Below, in pieces: positions 34,411 through 45,714 of a stretch of 64,000 nucleotides of DNA. The position numbers were made by a program, and so were the translations under genes. Every line of letters begins with the position of its first letter. The first letter of the stretch is position 1. The DNA is from Apostichopus californicus. Lineage: Eukaryota; Echinodermata; Holothuroidea; Aspidochirotida; Stichopodidae. The notes under the pieces were generated by a model. It was not told the origin of the DNA. It saw only the letters and a program-made list of their open reading frames with translations, and searched no databases. The stretch is taken from NCBI GenBank assembly GCA_020650975.1, contig JAIPMN010000838.1, positions 1 through 64,000 of the forward strand, written 5' to 3'.

Positions 34411-36239
34411 TTATAGGAACTTGAGATTCTTTACAAGAAGAAGCCACGCAAAGTTAACGGCTATTGTGTCAAATTATGCGCCTAGCTAAAAAACTGGAGT
34501 TTAAGGTCTCTGCTGATCACTGGATCAACTGGAACTTGCATTTACATTACTTATTTAACAAAGAGTCCAGGGGTTCAACACTGCGCTCATGAAGTAATGT
34601 AAACAGGGCCTCAGTGATATTATCAAGGTCACCAAGAAGACCTTTATGTTATCCATTATTAATTGTAACCATTTGTTGTCAAAATAAAGTAAAAAGTAAT
34701 CAATAATAATATGCTGTACCACATCTATGACACAGTGGCATGGAAGCTATGGTATGTTGACATCATTCAACAATATGGAACCCAGGGTGACCTCGACTTT
34801 CAAATAGTAAAACAGGTCTTTCAACTTGATGTATTTAGTAAATTTGTTATATGTTTATAAAGCAATGGCAAAGTGTGGCATTATGCATTCAAGGTGGATT
34901 GTTTTATCTACTTACAATTAAAGCCTTATAGTCTAGTAGGTCTGCATCCAACCATGCAAAGCTGAATATGAAAATCCAGTTTACTGAATTCTGTGGTGTA
35001 TCTTTTTTCGCTACCAATCTCATTAGCTGTGTGTGTTTGATTAATACCAACTTTACCCATCTACGTCATGGTAGCCTGAATTGGGTGTAACAGAAACTTA
35101 GGCTGCAGTCGATCAAAAAAGAAACACCCCCCTCTTGTCACAGATTTGGACGTTAATTAGTGATTACTGGATCCATTCTATTCTAAACATTCTCGTCGCC
35201 CTGTACATATTTTGATGCAAAAGAACATGTCGGAAATCCTCAAATGTTTTAAGTTTGTGTTCCTTTCTGAAGGTGAGAGAAATCTCTGCCATGTTAAATA
35301 TGTTTGTATGATGCCTGCTTTGAATAAGATATTAAACTCAAAATTTACATTTTAGTTGGATTGTAGATCCTCTTGGTGAGCTTTGAAACCTACTGAAATT
35401 GGTGGATATCAAAGGTCATTTGAAGTCAGTATAGGTCAATGTGAAAACCTTAAAGTCATCATAACATCAAAATTAAAGCTCAGATGAACTTCACTATGTA
35501 TAGATCCACCTTGGTGAGTATAAAGAACCCAACTGATTATGTAGAGGTCAAATGTCATCGGAGGTCAATACAGAGATCAAAGTCTGAATAACCTTGTAAA
35601 TGTGATAACTCAAAAAGCACAGCTTAAATGAACTTGAGCTGAACTATATAGCATAGATTAACTGACGACGAAATAATTCTTTTGTTTTAAAGTGATTATG
35701 TGCCTACCGAAAAAGGAAAACAAAATATAAATTTTGATTTTATGTTTTCCTTTATGTTTAGATGTACCACTGGTGTTGTTCATGGATGAAACATGTCATT
35801 TCATGACTGAAACAGTCACAGTTAAAACTAAAACTAACGGAAATGGCAGTGAAAACAGTAACATTTGAAACCATTTTTGAACAAAACTTATTCCCAGGAT
35901 AAATAGGTACACCACTCCTAGATGTGCGTTTAGCGATGAATATGCAACACTTAACAGCTATGGTGTCACCGGTGTAACAAATGCAAACTATTTTAGGTTT
36001 AGATTCCAAATTTGAGTGAAAATGTTGAATTGGAAGCCACCCAACATGATGATGTAATCCAATAGCCCCTTAGAAAACTTGAACAAACTGTAGCTGTTAG
36101 CAGGCGTACAAGTAATCGTGGTAGAAGCCTAGGTCTTAGTATAACATTAGAAGGGTAGTCAGAGACCTAGTTCTGATAGAGTTATGCTATCAGGCCTAGT
36201 CAGAGAGACATTGTGATTGAAGGTGTGTAGTAGTATGTG
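34411..36239. other. Non-coding stretch, mostly featureless
   Basis: No gene seen. It includes a degraded copy of the DR1-type array at 35406-35640. Confidence 0.6.
35406..35640. repeat. Degraded copy of the DR1-type tandem array
   Basis: ATATCAAAGGTCA at 35406 and AGGTCAAATGTCA at 35545 are 139 bp apart. Each is followed by related pieces such as GTCAGTATAGGTCAA or GGAGGTCAATAC, ACCTT and GAACTT. Order and spacing match the 144-bp units at 61926-62360, with more decay. Confidence 0.5.
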
Positions 36240-36400
36240 TGACCATTGGCGTTGTTTTGCACACTCATTTCTGTTGTCACTAGTCTGCTAGTCACATCGA
36301 TGATCAGCTGTTCTTTGAACAAGGAGAGCGTCATTGGTAATGAATATGCATTATAATGCGTTCTCTCATTGGCTTGTTCAAATCAAGAGGCACGGCGTAA
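36240..36400. promoter_or_regulatory. CCAAT-box cluster with imperfect palindrome, possible promoter or enhancer
   Basis: Three inverted CCAAT boxes (ATTGG) occur at 36245-36249, 36333-36337 and 36368-36372. The last two are 35 bp apart, a spacing typical of paired NF-Y sites. Between them an imperfect palindrome runs GAGAGCG...ATGCAT...AATGCGTTCTC. No TATA box or first exon is evident, so the transcription direction is unknown. Confidence 0.3.
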
Positions 36401-37319
36401 CAAATATATGAATGAAATCTGTCTTCAGCGGAGAAATGTTTTCATACTTTAGATCATTCATTTCTTAATTAATGAAAAGTTTTTGCAAAATAAGCTTGAT
36501 GACGCCCTCATTTTTCATGGTTTGTCAGATGAGCAGCTTAAATGAAGTTCCCTGTTTTGAAAATGAACAGTTTTATGTACATTTCCTTTTCTGAAACGCA
36601 CAGAATTACTTTAATTAGCCAAATATTGAAAACCTTGTAAACGTACAAATCCCTTTAAGTAAAACATGAAGAAGAAAACTTGATAGCGAAATCCTCATTA
36701 GTGCACGAACCTTCTTCAGATTAATAAATGGTCATCCTTATAAAAGTGTGCATTGTTACTATTGAATGTTGCTTTCACTTAAACTGTGGCAAGGAATCGT
36801 GCAAAGTCCATTGACTTTCTCCTCTTCTTTAATTTGAAGTGGAGAGTGATTACTCAAACCAAATGAGTGAACGGTCTCGTTTAATTATATAGGATTCGAG
36901 CATATTGAAAATTTAACAAAATCAATGCAAGTATAGTAGGAACCTTTGAAAGCTTAAAGATTGAGACTCTTCTTGAAAGTTCAGTTTTGTTTAGCTATTT
37001 TATTGTAATCCATTTTCCCTTTTGTCTCTCTCGAAAGACATGACTACTCAAGTTTGTATAAAGCTGTGAATCACCTTTGCCAGTTCAATAAAACAAATCA
37101 CAAAGAAATTTTGATCTTAGTTGGCAAATAAAAGCCTGGGGCGGCAATTTGGTAGTATAATGGTGATAAACAATCACCCAAGAGAAACAAAATAGAAAAG
37201 AGGGGAGAAAAAAATACTGTGTTCACAATTGGCCCGGCAAAAATAGTTTTGTTACCATAATTATTAGTGCTGTGATGAAGAACTAAGTGTATAATAAACC
37301 TGAAAAAATCATAAAAAAA

Positions 37320-37339
37320 AACCTAGTTTCTACTAGGTT
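37320..37339. repeat. Short perfect hairpin
   Basis: AACCTAGT and ACTAGGTT pair perfectly around a TTCT loop. Confidence 0.7.
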
Positions 37340-37452
37340 GGCAGTTTAGCATACATAGTACTAGTGGGGGCCTCTTCACTGTCATGGCTGATAGGTGATT
37401 TATGGCACCTTTTGTGCCGTTGGAAGTTAGGTATGTGTCAAGGAAAAGACTA

Positions 37453-37495
37453 CAAAGGTCAAGAGGTTTCAGACACTCCTGGGATATGACCTTTG
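37453..37495. promoter_or_regulatory. Inverted pair of nuclear receptor half-sites
   Basis: CAAAGGTCA (37453-37461) and TGACCTTTG (37487-37495) are perfect inverted 9-mers separated by 25 bases. This spacing is not one of the standard receptor dimer spacings, so function is doubtful. Confidence 0.25.
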
Positions 37496-39559
37496 ACATT
37501 TGGCTGTTGTAGAGGCCATAGGTGGCAGTTGTTTGGTTCAGTAGATGCTTAGAGATTGCCACCATTAGCAGTTCAGTTCCCAGCTATTTTAGTAGTAGTA
37601 TTGGGTAATAGTAGTAAGTAGTATTAAGATTTTAATATCTGACATATCTATAATATACTTGGGTAGGTGTAGTTCAAATTAAATTGTCAAAACTTTGAAA
37701 ACATGTAGATGATAGTCCAACTAGTTAGTGGGTGATGTAGCGGGGAGAAATTAGATTCTATCTGGCCTTCTAGAAACTGACAGTTGCAATCTTACATGCC
37801 TAGCTTGTTGATAACACTAGAGTTCATATACACGCACACACAGGTTGCTATTGCCACTGGTTACTAATGTTAGGCCATTGCAGCCAACTCTTTCCAGGCT
37901 AACACACCTTTGAGGAAGTTGGCAGGGATCTGTAGGCCTTCTGGTACCCATCCATCCTGGTTGGCATTTAATATGCAAAGTTTAATTAAGTCTCAAACTG
38001 ACTTGATGAATAATCATTTTGTTTCTACCAAATGAGTCTGCATGATGTATGCACATGATAGTTGGTTAGTTTTCTGCAGAAAAATACCAGGAAATTGAGT
38101 TGTGTGTGGAACTAACACTAAGTTTCAGTCCAGGCTGATGGTAGGGTTCAGTGTCCATGCATAGAACCTAACTAGGGGTCAAACAGCGATACCACTGCTG
38201 TTAAAACAGAAAGGATGGTTTCATGGTATCAAAGTATAATATATTATGCCTATAAAAATAAGCATATATGTATAGTTTTCAGTGAGTGACATACTGTTCT
38301 TGTGATATATGTGTGGCGTGAAAAGAAATTAAAACCATTTCCATGAATGGATAAATATATCCAATATATGAATTGTGGTATAGTTTATTGTGACATACCT
38401 TTTTTTGGTATATTTGTACTCAAATTACACAAATAGAAAAAGGTCAAAAACCATACCATTATGAAAGCGAGGATTTAATTAAATTAACAAAGAAGTACCC
38501 TTGTTTTTTTCTTCACGTTGAGGTATAAATTGTCCATCTCGAATGCCTGGTATTCAGTTACCAATATTAAGACATTTCAACAACTAAGATTGAGTTTGAT
38601 TTTGTACTCAGTTTTTTAATTTTTTTTTATTTAATTGCTCTAGTTTTCAATTGTAAACCAGATTTGTGATATGAAATTGACCTGGTAAAGAGATTTCATG
38701 TCCAACTTACCTCTACCAGCAATTTTCTCATAGTTTTAATGTTCTTTTCTGAAAGGTTTGAAATCAAAAGATTAAATTTACCTTTTGTAACTAAGTAGGA
38801 CAGCTAAATATTTTTGTGTCACTGAGGGAAATTTTGGTGGTTGTTTTTGACTATATAATATGTCTATAACATATGATACGAATTAAAATTGGGACGAAAA
38901 AAGTTTTTCTTTTGTTATCAAGGAAATGGAGTTTGACATGCCATTTCCAACCAAGCTGCATTTGTTAGGAGCAAATACATAATCCTTTCACCAACCTAAA
39001 TTTTTAACCTGTTCCGGCTTATGACAAAAATGGCGAACACAATATAATTTGCAAAGTCTTTGTACCCAAAGTGTTCAGGGACATTCAGAACTGGGATGGA
39101 ATTATGGCCCCCTTATCAATTTGACATCACCTGACCCCTCATGGTCAAATCTAGGTTACAATAGTTTCAACTTCAACACATAATCCACACAAAAAATGCT
39201 ATTTCAAAAATAAAAAAATTATATATACTTATATTTCATTAATACTGAATCTTAATAATTTCTGTGAAAATTGGACCAAACCTCTGCCCCTTGCATCAGT
39301 TTGATGGCATCATTCCTATCATTTTAATATAGACAACACAAGCCACATTGTTTCTTTATTATCTGACTCTACTTCCAATCCTGATATCACTTGTATTAGT
39401 ACAGTCATGTTAACACTAAATGTAGTAAGGTTAGGCCTAATGTTAACACTGCCATGCTTTTCTATTATAGCTTCTGTGAAGTGTGGAACAAACAGGTACA
39501 GTCAGTTCCATGTTAAAAACCACCCTTTTGTGGATGAAGGAAATAGTGTGTCCTACAGG

Positions 39560-39740
39560 AAATAATAATTTATCGTTATTGCATTGCAAAATGCTATAGA
39601 GACTTATCAAAATGCTATATAAGTGTAAAGATGGCATAGCAGTTTTATGCATAGGAGATATTGTATTAATATATTGGAGAAAACAAAATTCATAACCTTC
39701 AAAACTGCTGAACAAAATTTGAATACTAGATTATTTCCTG
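39560..39740 (+). repeat. Unnamed dispersed repeat, copy 2
   Basis: Aligns with 31221-31418 in order. The closing block TCAAAACTGCTGAACAAAAT is the best conserved part. No target duplications or coding capacity seen. Confidence 0.55.
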
Positions 39741-39918
39741 TTGTACATTCTATAAACTTATATTTCATAAGAATATCAAAAATTTGATAATGCGATTAAA
39801 CTCCATCATCTATACATGTGCAACCTATTTAAACCAACATTTGAAGCTTGGCCTAGTTACCACAACATACATAATGTTATTGTAATCATTAACTCATTGC
39901 TGATATGAAACCCTTTTT

Positions 39919-40025
39919 GGTTACTTGCCTTAGGCAGGCAAGTAACCTACCTATGCAGTCAAGTTGGCGTGTGTATGTGATGCCGTAGCCTCTATACACG
40001 ATATCTCAAGGTAGGCAACCTCTGT
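39919..40025 (+). repeat. Hairpin-headed composite repeat
   Basis: A perfect 12-bp-arm hairpin (GGTTACTTGCCT at 39919-39930, AGGCAAGTAACC at 39936-39947, 5-base loop) leads into GTGTGTATGTGATGCC and CACGATATCTCAAGGTAGG. The last block also occurs in the array at 62.26 kb, and the GTGTG...GTGATG head at 21.45 kb. It is thus a 5'-like piece of the same family. Confidence 0.55.
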
Positions 40026-41610
40026 CTTTCAATTAATTTTTTGGAGATTTAAATTTTTAGTCTGTAAATGTTTAATGAAGTAGGAAGAAAGAGGTGGTGA
40101 GAAAATTAGCCCCATCCTAGTGACAAACAGGTCAAGGTTAATTAATTCTGGTACCTGGTAAATAAATAATAAATTCTGTGATAATTGGCAAGTCTGTGTT
40201 GCTAATACCACTAGTAAATAAACATATGAGGCTCATCAATTAAAAGAGACTCGACTATTTACACTAACAGGAAGACCATAAGGTAGGTCTGTTCCTAACA
40301 TGTTCCACAAAACTCATTGGAAAACATAAAGACTTATATGGCCTCAAATGACAGGTTGACAATCCATTACAAATTTGTCAAGGACACGATATATGGTGAA
40401 CATTGCATGTCACACAAGAGAGCTGTGTTGTCGATACGAAGTAAAAAAACATCATGGTTTTAAAGTTGATTCATATACGAAAGAATTTAATTAACATAAA
40501 TATTTTGGCCTGCACTGAGGATCCCTACTGGCCATAGTTAATTTGAGCCTTAAAGAGAGAGCATTCCAGAAAAATTCCAACAAATTTTTAAAGCTGAATA
40601 TCAATAAAATTGGAATACCTATAAAACGTTACTATCACTCAAGTGTTTCATTTGGTTATATTAAGACTAAAATTCTGACTCTGGTCATCCTCTAAAAGAC
40701 ATTTTGATGTACTTTGCTACTCTTTTAACTCTCTGTTTGCGCATGTGCACTTTCTCAGATGAGCAACCTCTCTTTGTTAAACAATGTATTGATGGAGATT
40801 TAACTATAAATAGGAAAATTAGTATGTTGTAATTCACGTTGTAAAATAATTGTGAACAAATATAAATGCAATCTTTTTTCAAGATTTTTATTTGTACATA
40901 TCTTAACATTTTCTGTTTACTGGAAACCCGATAACTGAATAAATGAATTGCTTCGTCGTACATTGGAGAAGTATAGAAAGCAAACAAGCAAATGAAGTCA
41001 ATGCGCCTTGCCTTAAGGAATCTCTGTAAAATATATATATATATATTTTTTTTGGTGCAATCATACTTTCCATGAAGAGTGAGTGATATAGGTTTTGCCT
41101 CTAAGATACACAGAGCTATATTACAGTGTGTAATGCTGTAAACTTACCTCACTGTTGGGATTTCACTGAGCATTCCCAGAAGAAGTATTTTGCTTTTTCA
41201 TTAAAGTTTCCCCTACATCTACAGAAAGGGAAACCATCTATCTTTCAACACCTCTCAGTGGCTGTTTATGGTGAATTTTTTTTTTCACCAAAAAAGAAGG
41301 GGCAAAAAAAAAATCAGAGTTGTGAAGACACTGAACTGATGAAGGGACCTGATTTTTTAAATCCCCAAAAGATTTTTATAACTGCTCCAAGGTATATTTA
41401 ACAGGTCATGCAAAAACCCAGGGAGGTTTGTATCAAATATGAGAATGAAATGTTTGATAAGTAGAGCTCAAAAAGTTATACATCCATTGAAATGTCACAT
41501 GAAGACACACACATACATTATTTAAAGGGTATTCACTTTATGCTTAATATTCTTGTTGCTTTTTTCCTCCTTGAAAAAGTAATAAAATTCAAATTTCCCT
41601 TCTAAAACTG
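40026..41610. other. Non-coding stretch, no gene seen
   Basis: AT-rich DNA with a short (TA)n run at 41029-41047 and poly-A/poly-T runs. Confidence 0.6.
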
Positions 41611-42096
41611 TGTTTTCTATTGAATGGTAAATGATTCAAACAATTTGCGAAATTTATGTAAATATGAGAAATTGGAAAAATAAAGAAAACATAGGAATCA
41701 TAAATATGCATTGTAGCTGTATTGAAAATTAATTTACAAGATTTGTGTAAAGTGATTTGATCATTACAGATTTTTGGGTGTATTGTGGTAGTGATATATA
41801 TGTATGAAATATATATGATTATTGTTCACAGCATCTGGACCATTTTGAATGGTTTTGTTTTCTATTTAACGGATTCAAAACAATTTGCAAAATTTATGTA
41901 AATATTAGAGAGTTGGAAAAAGAAAGAAAACATAGAACCCATAAATATGCATTGCAGCTGTATTGCAAATTAATTTACAAGATCTGTTTAAAGTGATCTG
42001 ATCATTAGTACCGATTTTTGGGGGTGTATTGTGGTAGTGATATATATATTAATATATATTATTATTAGTGTTCAGAGCATCTGGACCATTTTGAAA
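41611..42096. repeat. Tandem duplication, 245-bp period, two copies
   Basis: TGTTTTCTAT starts both copies (41611 and 41856). Each runs through CAATTTGC(A/G)AAATTTATGT, TAAATATGCATTG(T/C)AGCTG, a TATA-rich stretch and GCATCTGGACCATTTTGAA. Similarity is high with scattered substitutions and small indels, suggesting moderate age. No coding content. Confidence 0.85.
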
Positions 42097-42219
42097 GTTG
42101 TTACGTTTATATGATTGACTCGGCGAATTGACCAGTGAACTTCAGGGTTGACATATGGAGAAATGGTTTGAATTCCTCTTGAGTGGCTCACAGTATGTGT
42201 CGTACCGTTTGCTAATTTT

Positions 42220-42483
42220 TCAAAGAATTATAAAAAGGAAAGGGTCATGACTTTTAAAAAAAGACCCTCTAGCTAGGTCTTTGCCTTTTTCCAGCTTTGC
42301 ACAAAATTTACCGAAACTCATGCACCGGTTGACAGGTGCAATTAATGCAAGGTGAACGTATGAGAATGACCTCTTCGTGAGTTGTCCAAGCAACTGCTGA
42401 CCATTGCCAGGACCACTCAGCGCACCCAGCAGGACCCCTATCTTCTCTTCATTACGGTTGAATATACGAACACCTCTGGTCAT
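42220..42483 (-). other. Small open frame in a CpG-retaining patch, coding status unknown
   Basis: An 87-codon minus-strand frame starts at an ATG preceded in frame by a stop. Its middle reads GVLLGALSGPGNGQQLLGQL, a composition more protein-like than the low-complexity frames elsewhere. The patch 42265-42575 holds about fourteen CpGs. No domain, donor site or family is recognised. It could be a transposon scrap, a small ORF or chance. Confidence 0.2.
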
Positions 42484-42805
42484 TAGTCGGCGGTGTTGTC
42501 GCCAACGCTCACAGTCTCTTGTCCGGTGTATTAAAATACTTGAATCGACTGTATGAGATATGAAAGGTGGACGATAAAATTAAAATATATATATTTTAAT
42601 TTGAAGTACTTAGTTTGCGATTTATTAAATTTTACTTGCCATATAGTCAGAGGTTAAAATAATTTTTGTCTTTTAAATCTTTTCAAAGGTTAACTTTTGC
42701 CTGGAGCGTTCAGTCCAGTCCACTTTTCTTTATATGATTTAATGGACTGACAGTAATATACATAGTCATACCGTCATTGCCTGTGAATATTGTTTACGTC
42801 GTCAT

Positions 42806-42824
42806 AATATATATATATATATAT
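42806..42824. repeat. (TA)n microsatellite
   Basis: About nine TA units followed by a T-run. Confidence 0.8.
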
Positions 42825-45130
42825 TTTTTTTGAGCGAAAAACTCAAAATAAACGATTAAAAGGACTTTTAAAAAAGTGTGCTCACCATTAGCGAAAAACA
42901 GCCCGACGTGAGAGGCTGCCAAATTTCATACACTGATTTAGCAGCTTTTTTTACAGAACTTGCTTAAGTAAATTTTTGGGTGGTTTTGGATGAGAAAATG
43001 AAAGAACTCTTTCCCAGGACAAATTTTCAATTCCAATTTGTGAAACTAGTACTGTAGCATATACCAGCCTATTATAAACCCAGATCATTCATCCAACTGT
43101 AAATACAATGTCAGAGGGTAATAGATAATTAGGTTGGACTATGAAATATGTACAAAATTCCATATCAGATGGATGTCAAAGAGCTTTATATATATATATC
43201 TCCCTTACTTCAGCACTGATGTACATCCTGTTGATGCTTGCGTGCCTCTTTATTGATCAAGTGGAAACCAGCTATCTGATGTAATTTTCATTGTTCCAAT
43301 CAAGTTTTTGGATGATCATCAGAGAGTTGTAAAAATGAAAGTAAAAGATGGAAGACGAGTCATTCTTGTTCTTTTGTCTGTGTAGATCTTTTCATTCTTC
43401 AATCAGTTCAGGAATTATAAAGCTGATTATTAGCCAGAAATCCTCCCAATTTTATAGGGTAAGAAAACGTGTCATTAAATAGCTTGCACATTGCGACAAA
43501 AAGATATATCGTAATTTTAAACTGAAGTGGGGATTTTGAGACAGAAATGTGGCATTAATTAAATTTGGGTTGGGTTGGCTGCAGATTTGTAATCATTGAG
43601 AGGAGGGGGTACTGTCAGTGATTTTGGAATTGAAGTCTTTACGAATAATTTTTTAACAGTAATTTTTCTTTGCATGTGACACATATTAAGACAAAAAAAA
43701 AAAAGAAAGACTCTAGTGTTACAAACTTTTTAAAAAGGAATGAAATTATTAGTTAATATTATATATTAAACTTCAAATTTGGTAAGTTCTACCAATTTTA
43801 ATCTTACTTTGGGTTAAAACGACTGGTGTGGTGAAATAACTGGACTTTTTAAAACCGAACACAAGACCACAAGCTGGTTCATAGTCTGTTTCTGATAGCC
43901 AGCAATTTAAATGAAAAAAAATTTAGCTTCAGTTGATGTTTATACCTGAACTTGCTAAATAAATTCTATCCCGATTCTTTTTTCTAATTTGTAAAAACAT
44001 GAGACCATTCCAGACAAAAAAAAAAAAAAATCAGATTTCAGAAAATGTTTACGTGGTCGGCCTATGGCCTTCCTTTGTCCCTATTGCTTCTATATTAGTT
44101 TGCTGTCTGAATAGTAAAAATGATGGTGTTGTCTTCCGTTGTTATGAGTAGTTTTTCCTGTTGTCAAAGATCAGAGTTGAAGGGCTGTAGTAGTAGCCAG
44201 TGCTGCTGCTGTAATACTTGCATCCCAAGTGAATAAACACGATAGCGTCATGTACTGGCCAAGATGGTTTTTGATTTAGCATTGTGCACACACAAGTTGC
44301 AAAATTGAATTATCCAGGCAATCTCTTGTGCCGCCGGAATGAAATTAGGGAGAAATGCCAAATGACAGATTTTCTTTACTCGGTATAAATTGTCCGTGGT
44401 GCGCTGGAAATGACACTGAAACCCAAAATTGACAATTAGGTTTATTTGTGGAAGATAATGAGAATGCTGCCACCAATACTGGGTAATGTATGTTATGTTT
44501 ATTATATTATCACACCTAAATTTAAAAATAACATTAATAAACCAAAAAAATGAAACAAACTGTCAACCAAGCCATAATACAATGACATTTACTTTGAAAT
44601 ACTGCCCTCTTTATATATGTGATATTTAACCATAAATAGTTTGAAGCAAAATTGTCTTATCTTTGGAAAAAGTGGAATCTATAGTTGGCCGAGCTGTCTC
44701 AAACACACTGCAAGCTTGGCGATAACTCCACTGTTTCTTTGAAGAAGGGCAGTTTGTATTGTTGCGGTTTCGACAGCGAACTGTTTTTTTTTTTGTTGTT
44801 GATACTTTTGCTTTGACAGAGAATTTTACAATCCTGTGACAAACCAAGGTCTTAATGAACAGAATCCTAGTGAAGGTCTGCTTAGTTATCCACTTTGGTT
44901 GTTTGTTCTCCTCCCCTCCCCCATCCTCTACCCACTTGCTTTCATGTCTTCCCATATCCCTTCTCTATAGTATCTAAGATTGAGGAACATCTTTTCGTTC
45001 CAGTGTAAAAATGCTAGAACATCTCATCATCAACAAGTTTTCACATCATTTCCAAAAGCAGAAGCCAAAAATAGGAACAGGAAAGAAATGATGACATTTG
45101 GCAAAGGAAGTTCCCAGATGTTGTAGTTAC

Positions 45131-45215
45131 ATATATATGTTTAAATATATATGTTTGGTTCTATAATAGTTATATATATATATATGTTTTAATATATATG
45201 CGTTTGGTTTCTATA
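45131..45215. repeat. Two-copy TA-rich duplication
   Basis: TATATATGTTT(T)AA(A)TATATATG, a G(C)TTTGG and TTCTATA occur twice, about 45 bp apart, with different TA lengths. Confidence 0.65.
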
Positions 45216-45507
45216 GTTCTTGCATACAGTACTCCTGGTTGGAATGAAATCCATTTCTAGAGCTCAATTTAACCCATGATCATCATCGAATGATTTATGC
45301 TCAAATTGGAGTGTGATATGTATTAGTTGTGTCTTCTCTAATGAAACACACTAACAACAAATACATACCAAAGAAACATCCTGGAGCATTCAATCATATA
45401 GATGTATACGTATGAAAACATAACGTACATCCTATTCTTTTAACCACTTAGATTAGTTTAAAGCTTCGTATATAATGTTATGCTGCCTCATGTTACAATT
45501 AGATGTA

Positions 45508-45714
45508 TTAAGGCTGGTGGTAAATACCCCACCATGAAGCAAAAGGCCTTGAAAGGCCTGCCTGGCCCAAAATTTGATAAGTAAGATAATGAGCTGCCGC
45601 TGTGACTGTGGCAGATCGAATGTCAGTTCTTATAACCGGAGAGTAAGCCCACCGCTGAGCGTTGCAAAAGACACCATTCCTGAACACGGTGACACGAATG
45701 GGGGGTCCCATCAC
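45508..45714 (-). other. Short open frame of protein-like composition, unidentified
   Basis: A 68-codon minus frame begins MMGPPIRVTVFRNG and lies in a locally CpG-richer patch. The IRVTVFRNG stretch resembles the first strand of a doublecortin domain, but what follows does not. No acceptor or donor pair frames it. I do not call it a gene. Confidence 0.15.

Larger units (their letters stand above)
36401..39559. other. Non-coding stretch, no gene seen
   Basis: Holds an 8-bp-arm hairpin at 37320-37339 and inverted nuclear-receptor half-sites at 37453-37495. The 80-codon minus frame at 37323-37565 overlaps both and shows no domain. Confidence 0.6.
42097..45130. other. Mostly non-coding, one CpG patch
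   Basis: Contains the CpG-retaining patch at 42265-42575, a (TA)n run at 42806-42824 and several A-runs. No confident gene. Confidence 0.55.

Noticed and set aside
34038-34424. 128-codon + frame rich in Pro/Ser/Met
   Set aside because: Lies on the ~20-bp minisatellite. Unit lengths vary and are not multiples of three, and other frames are open as well.
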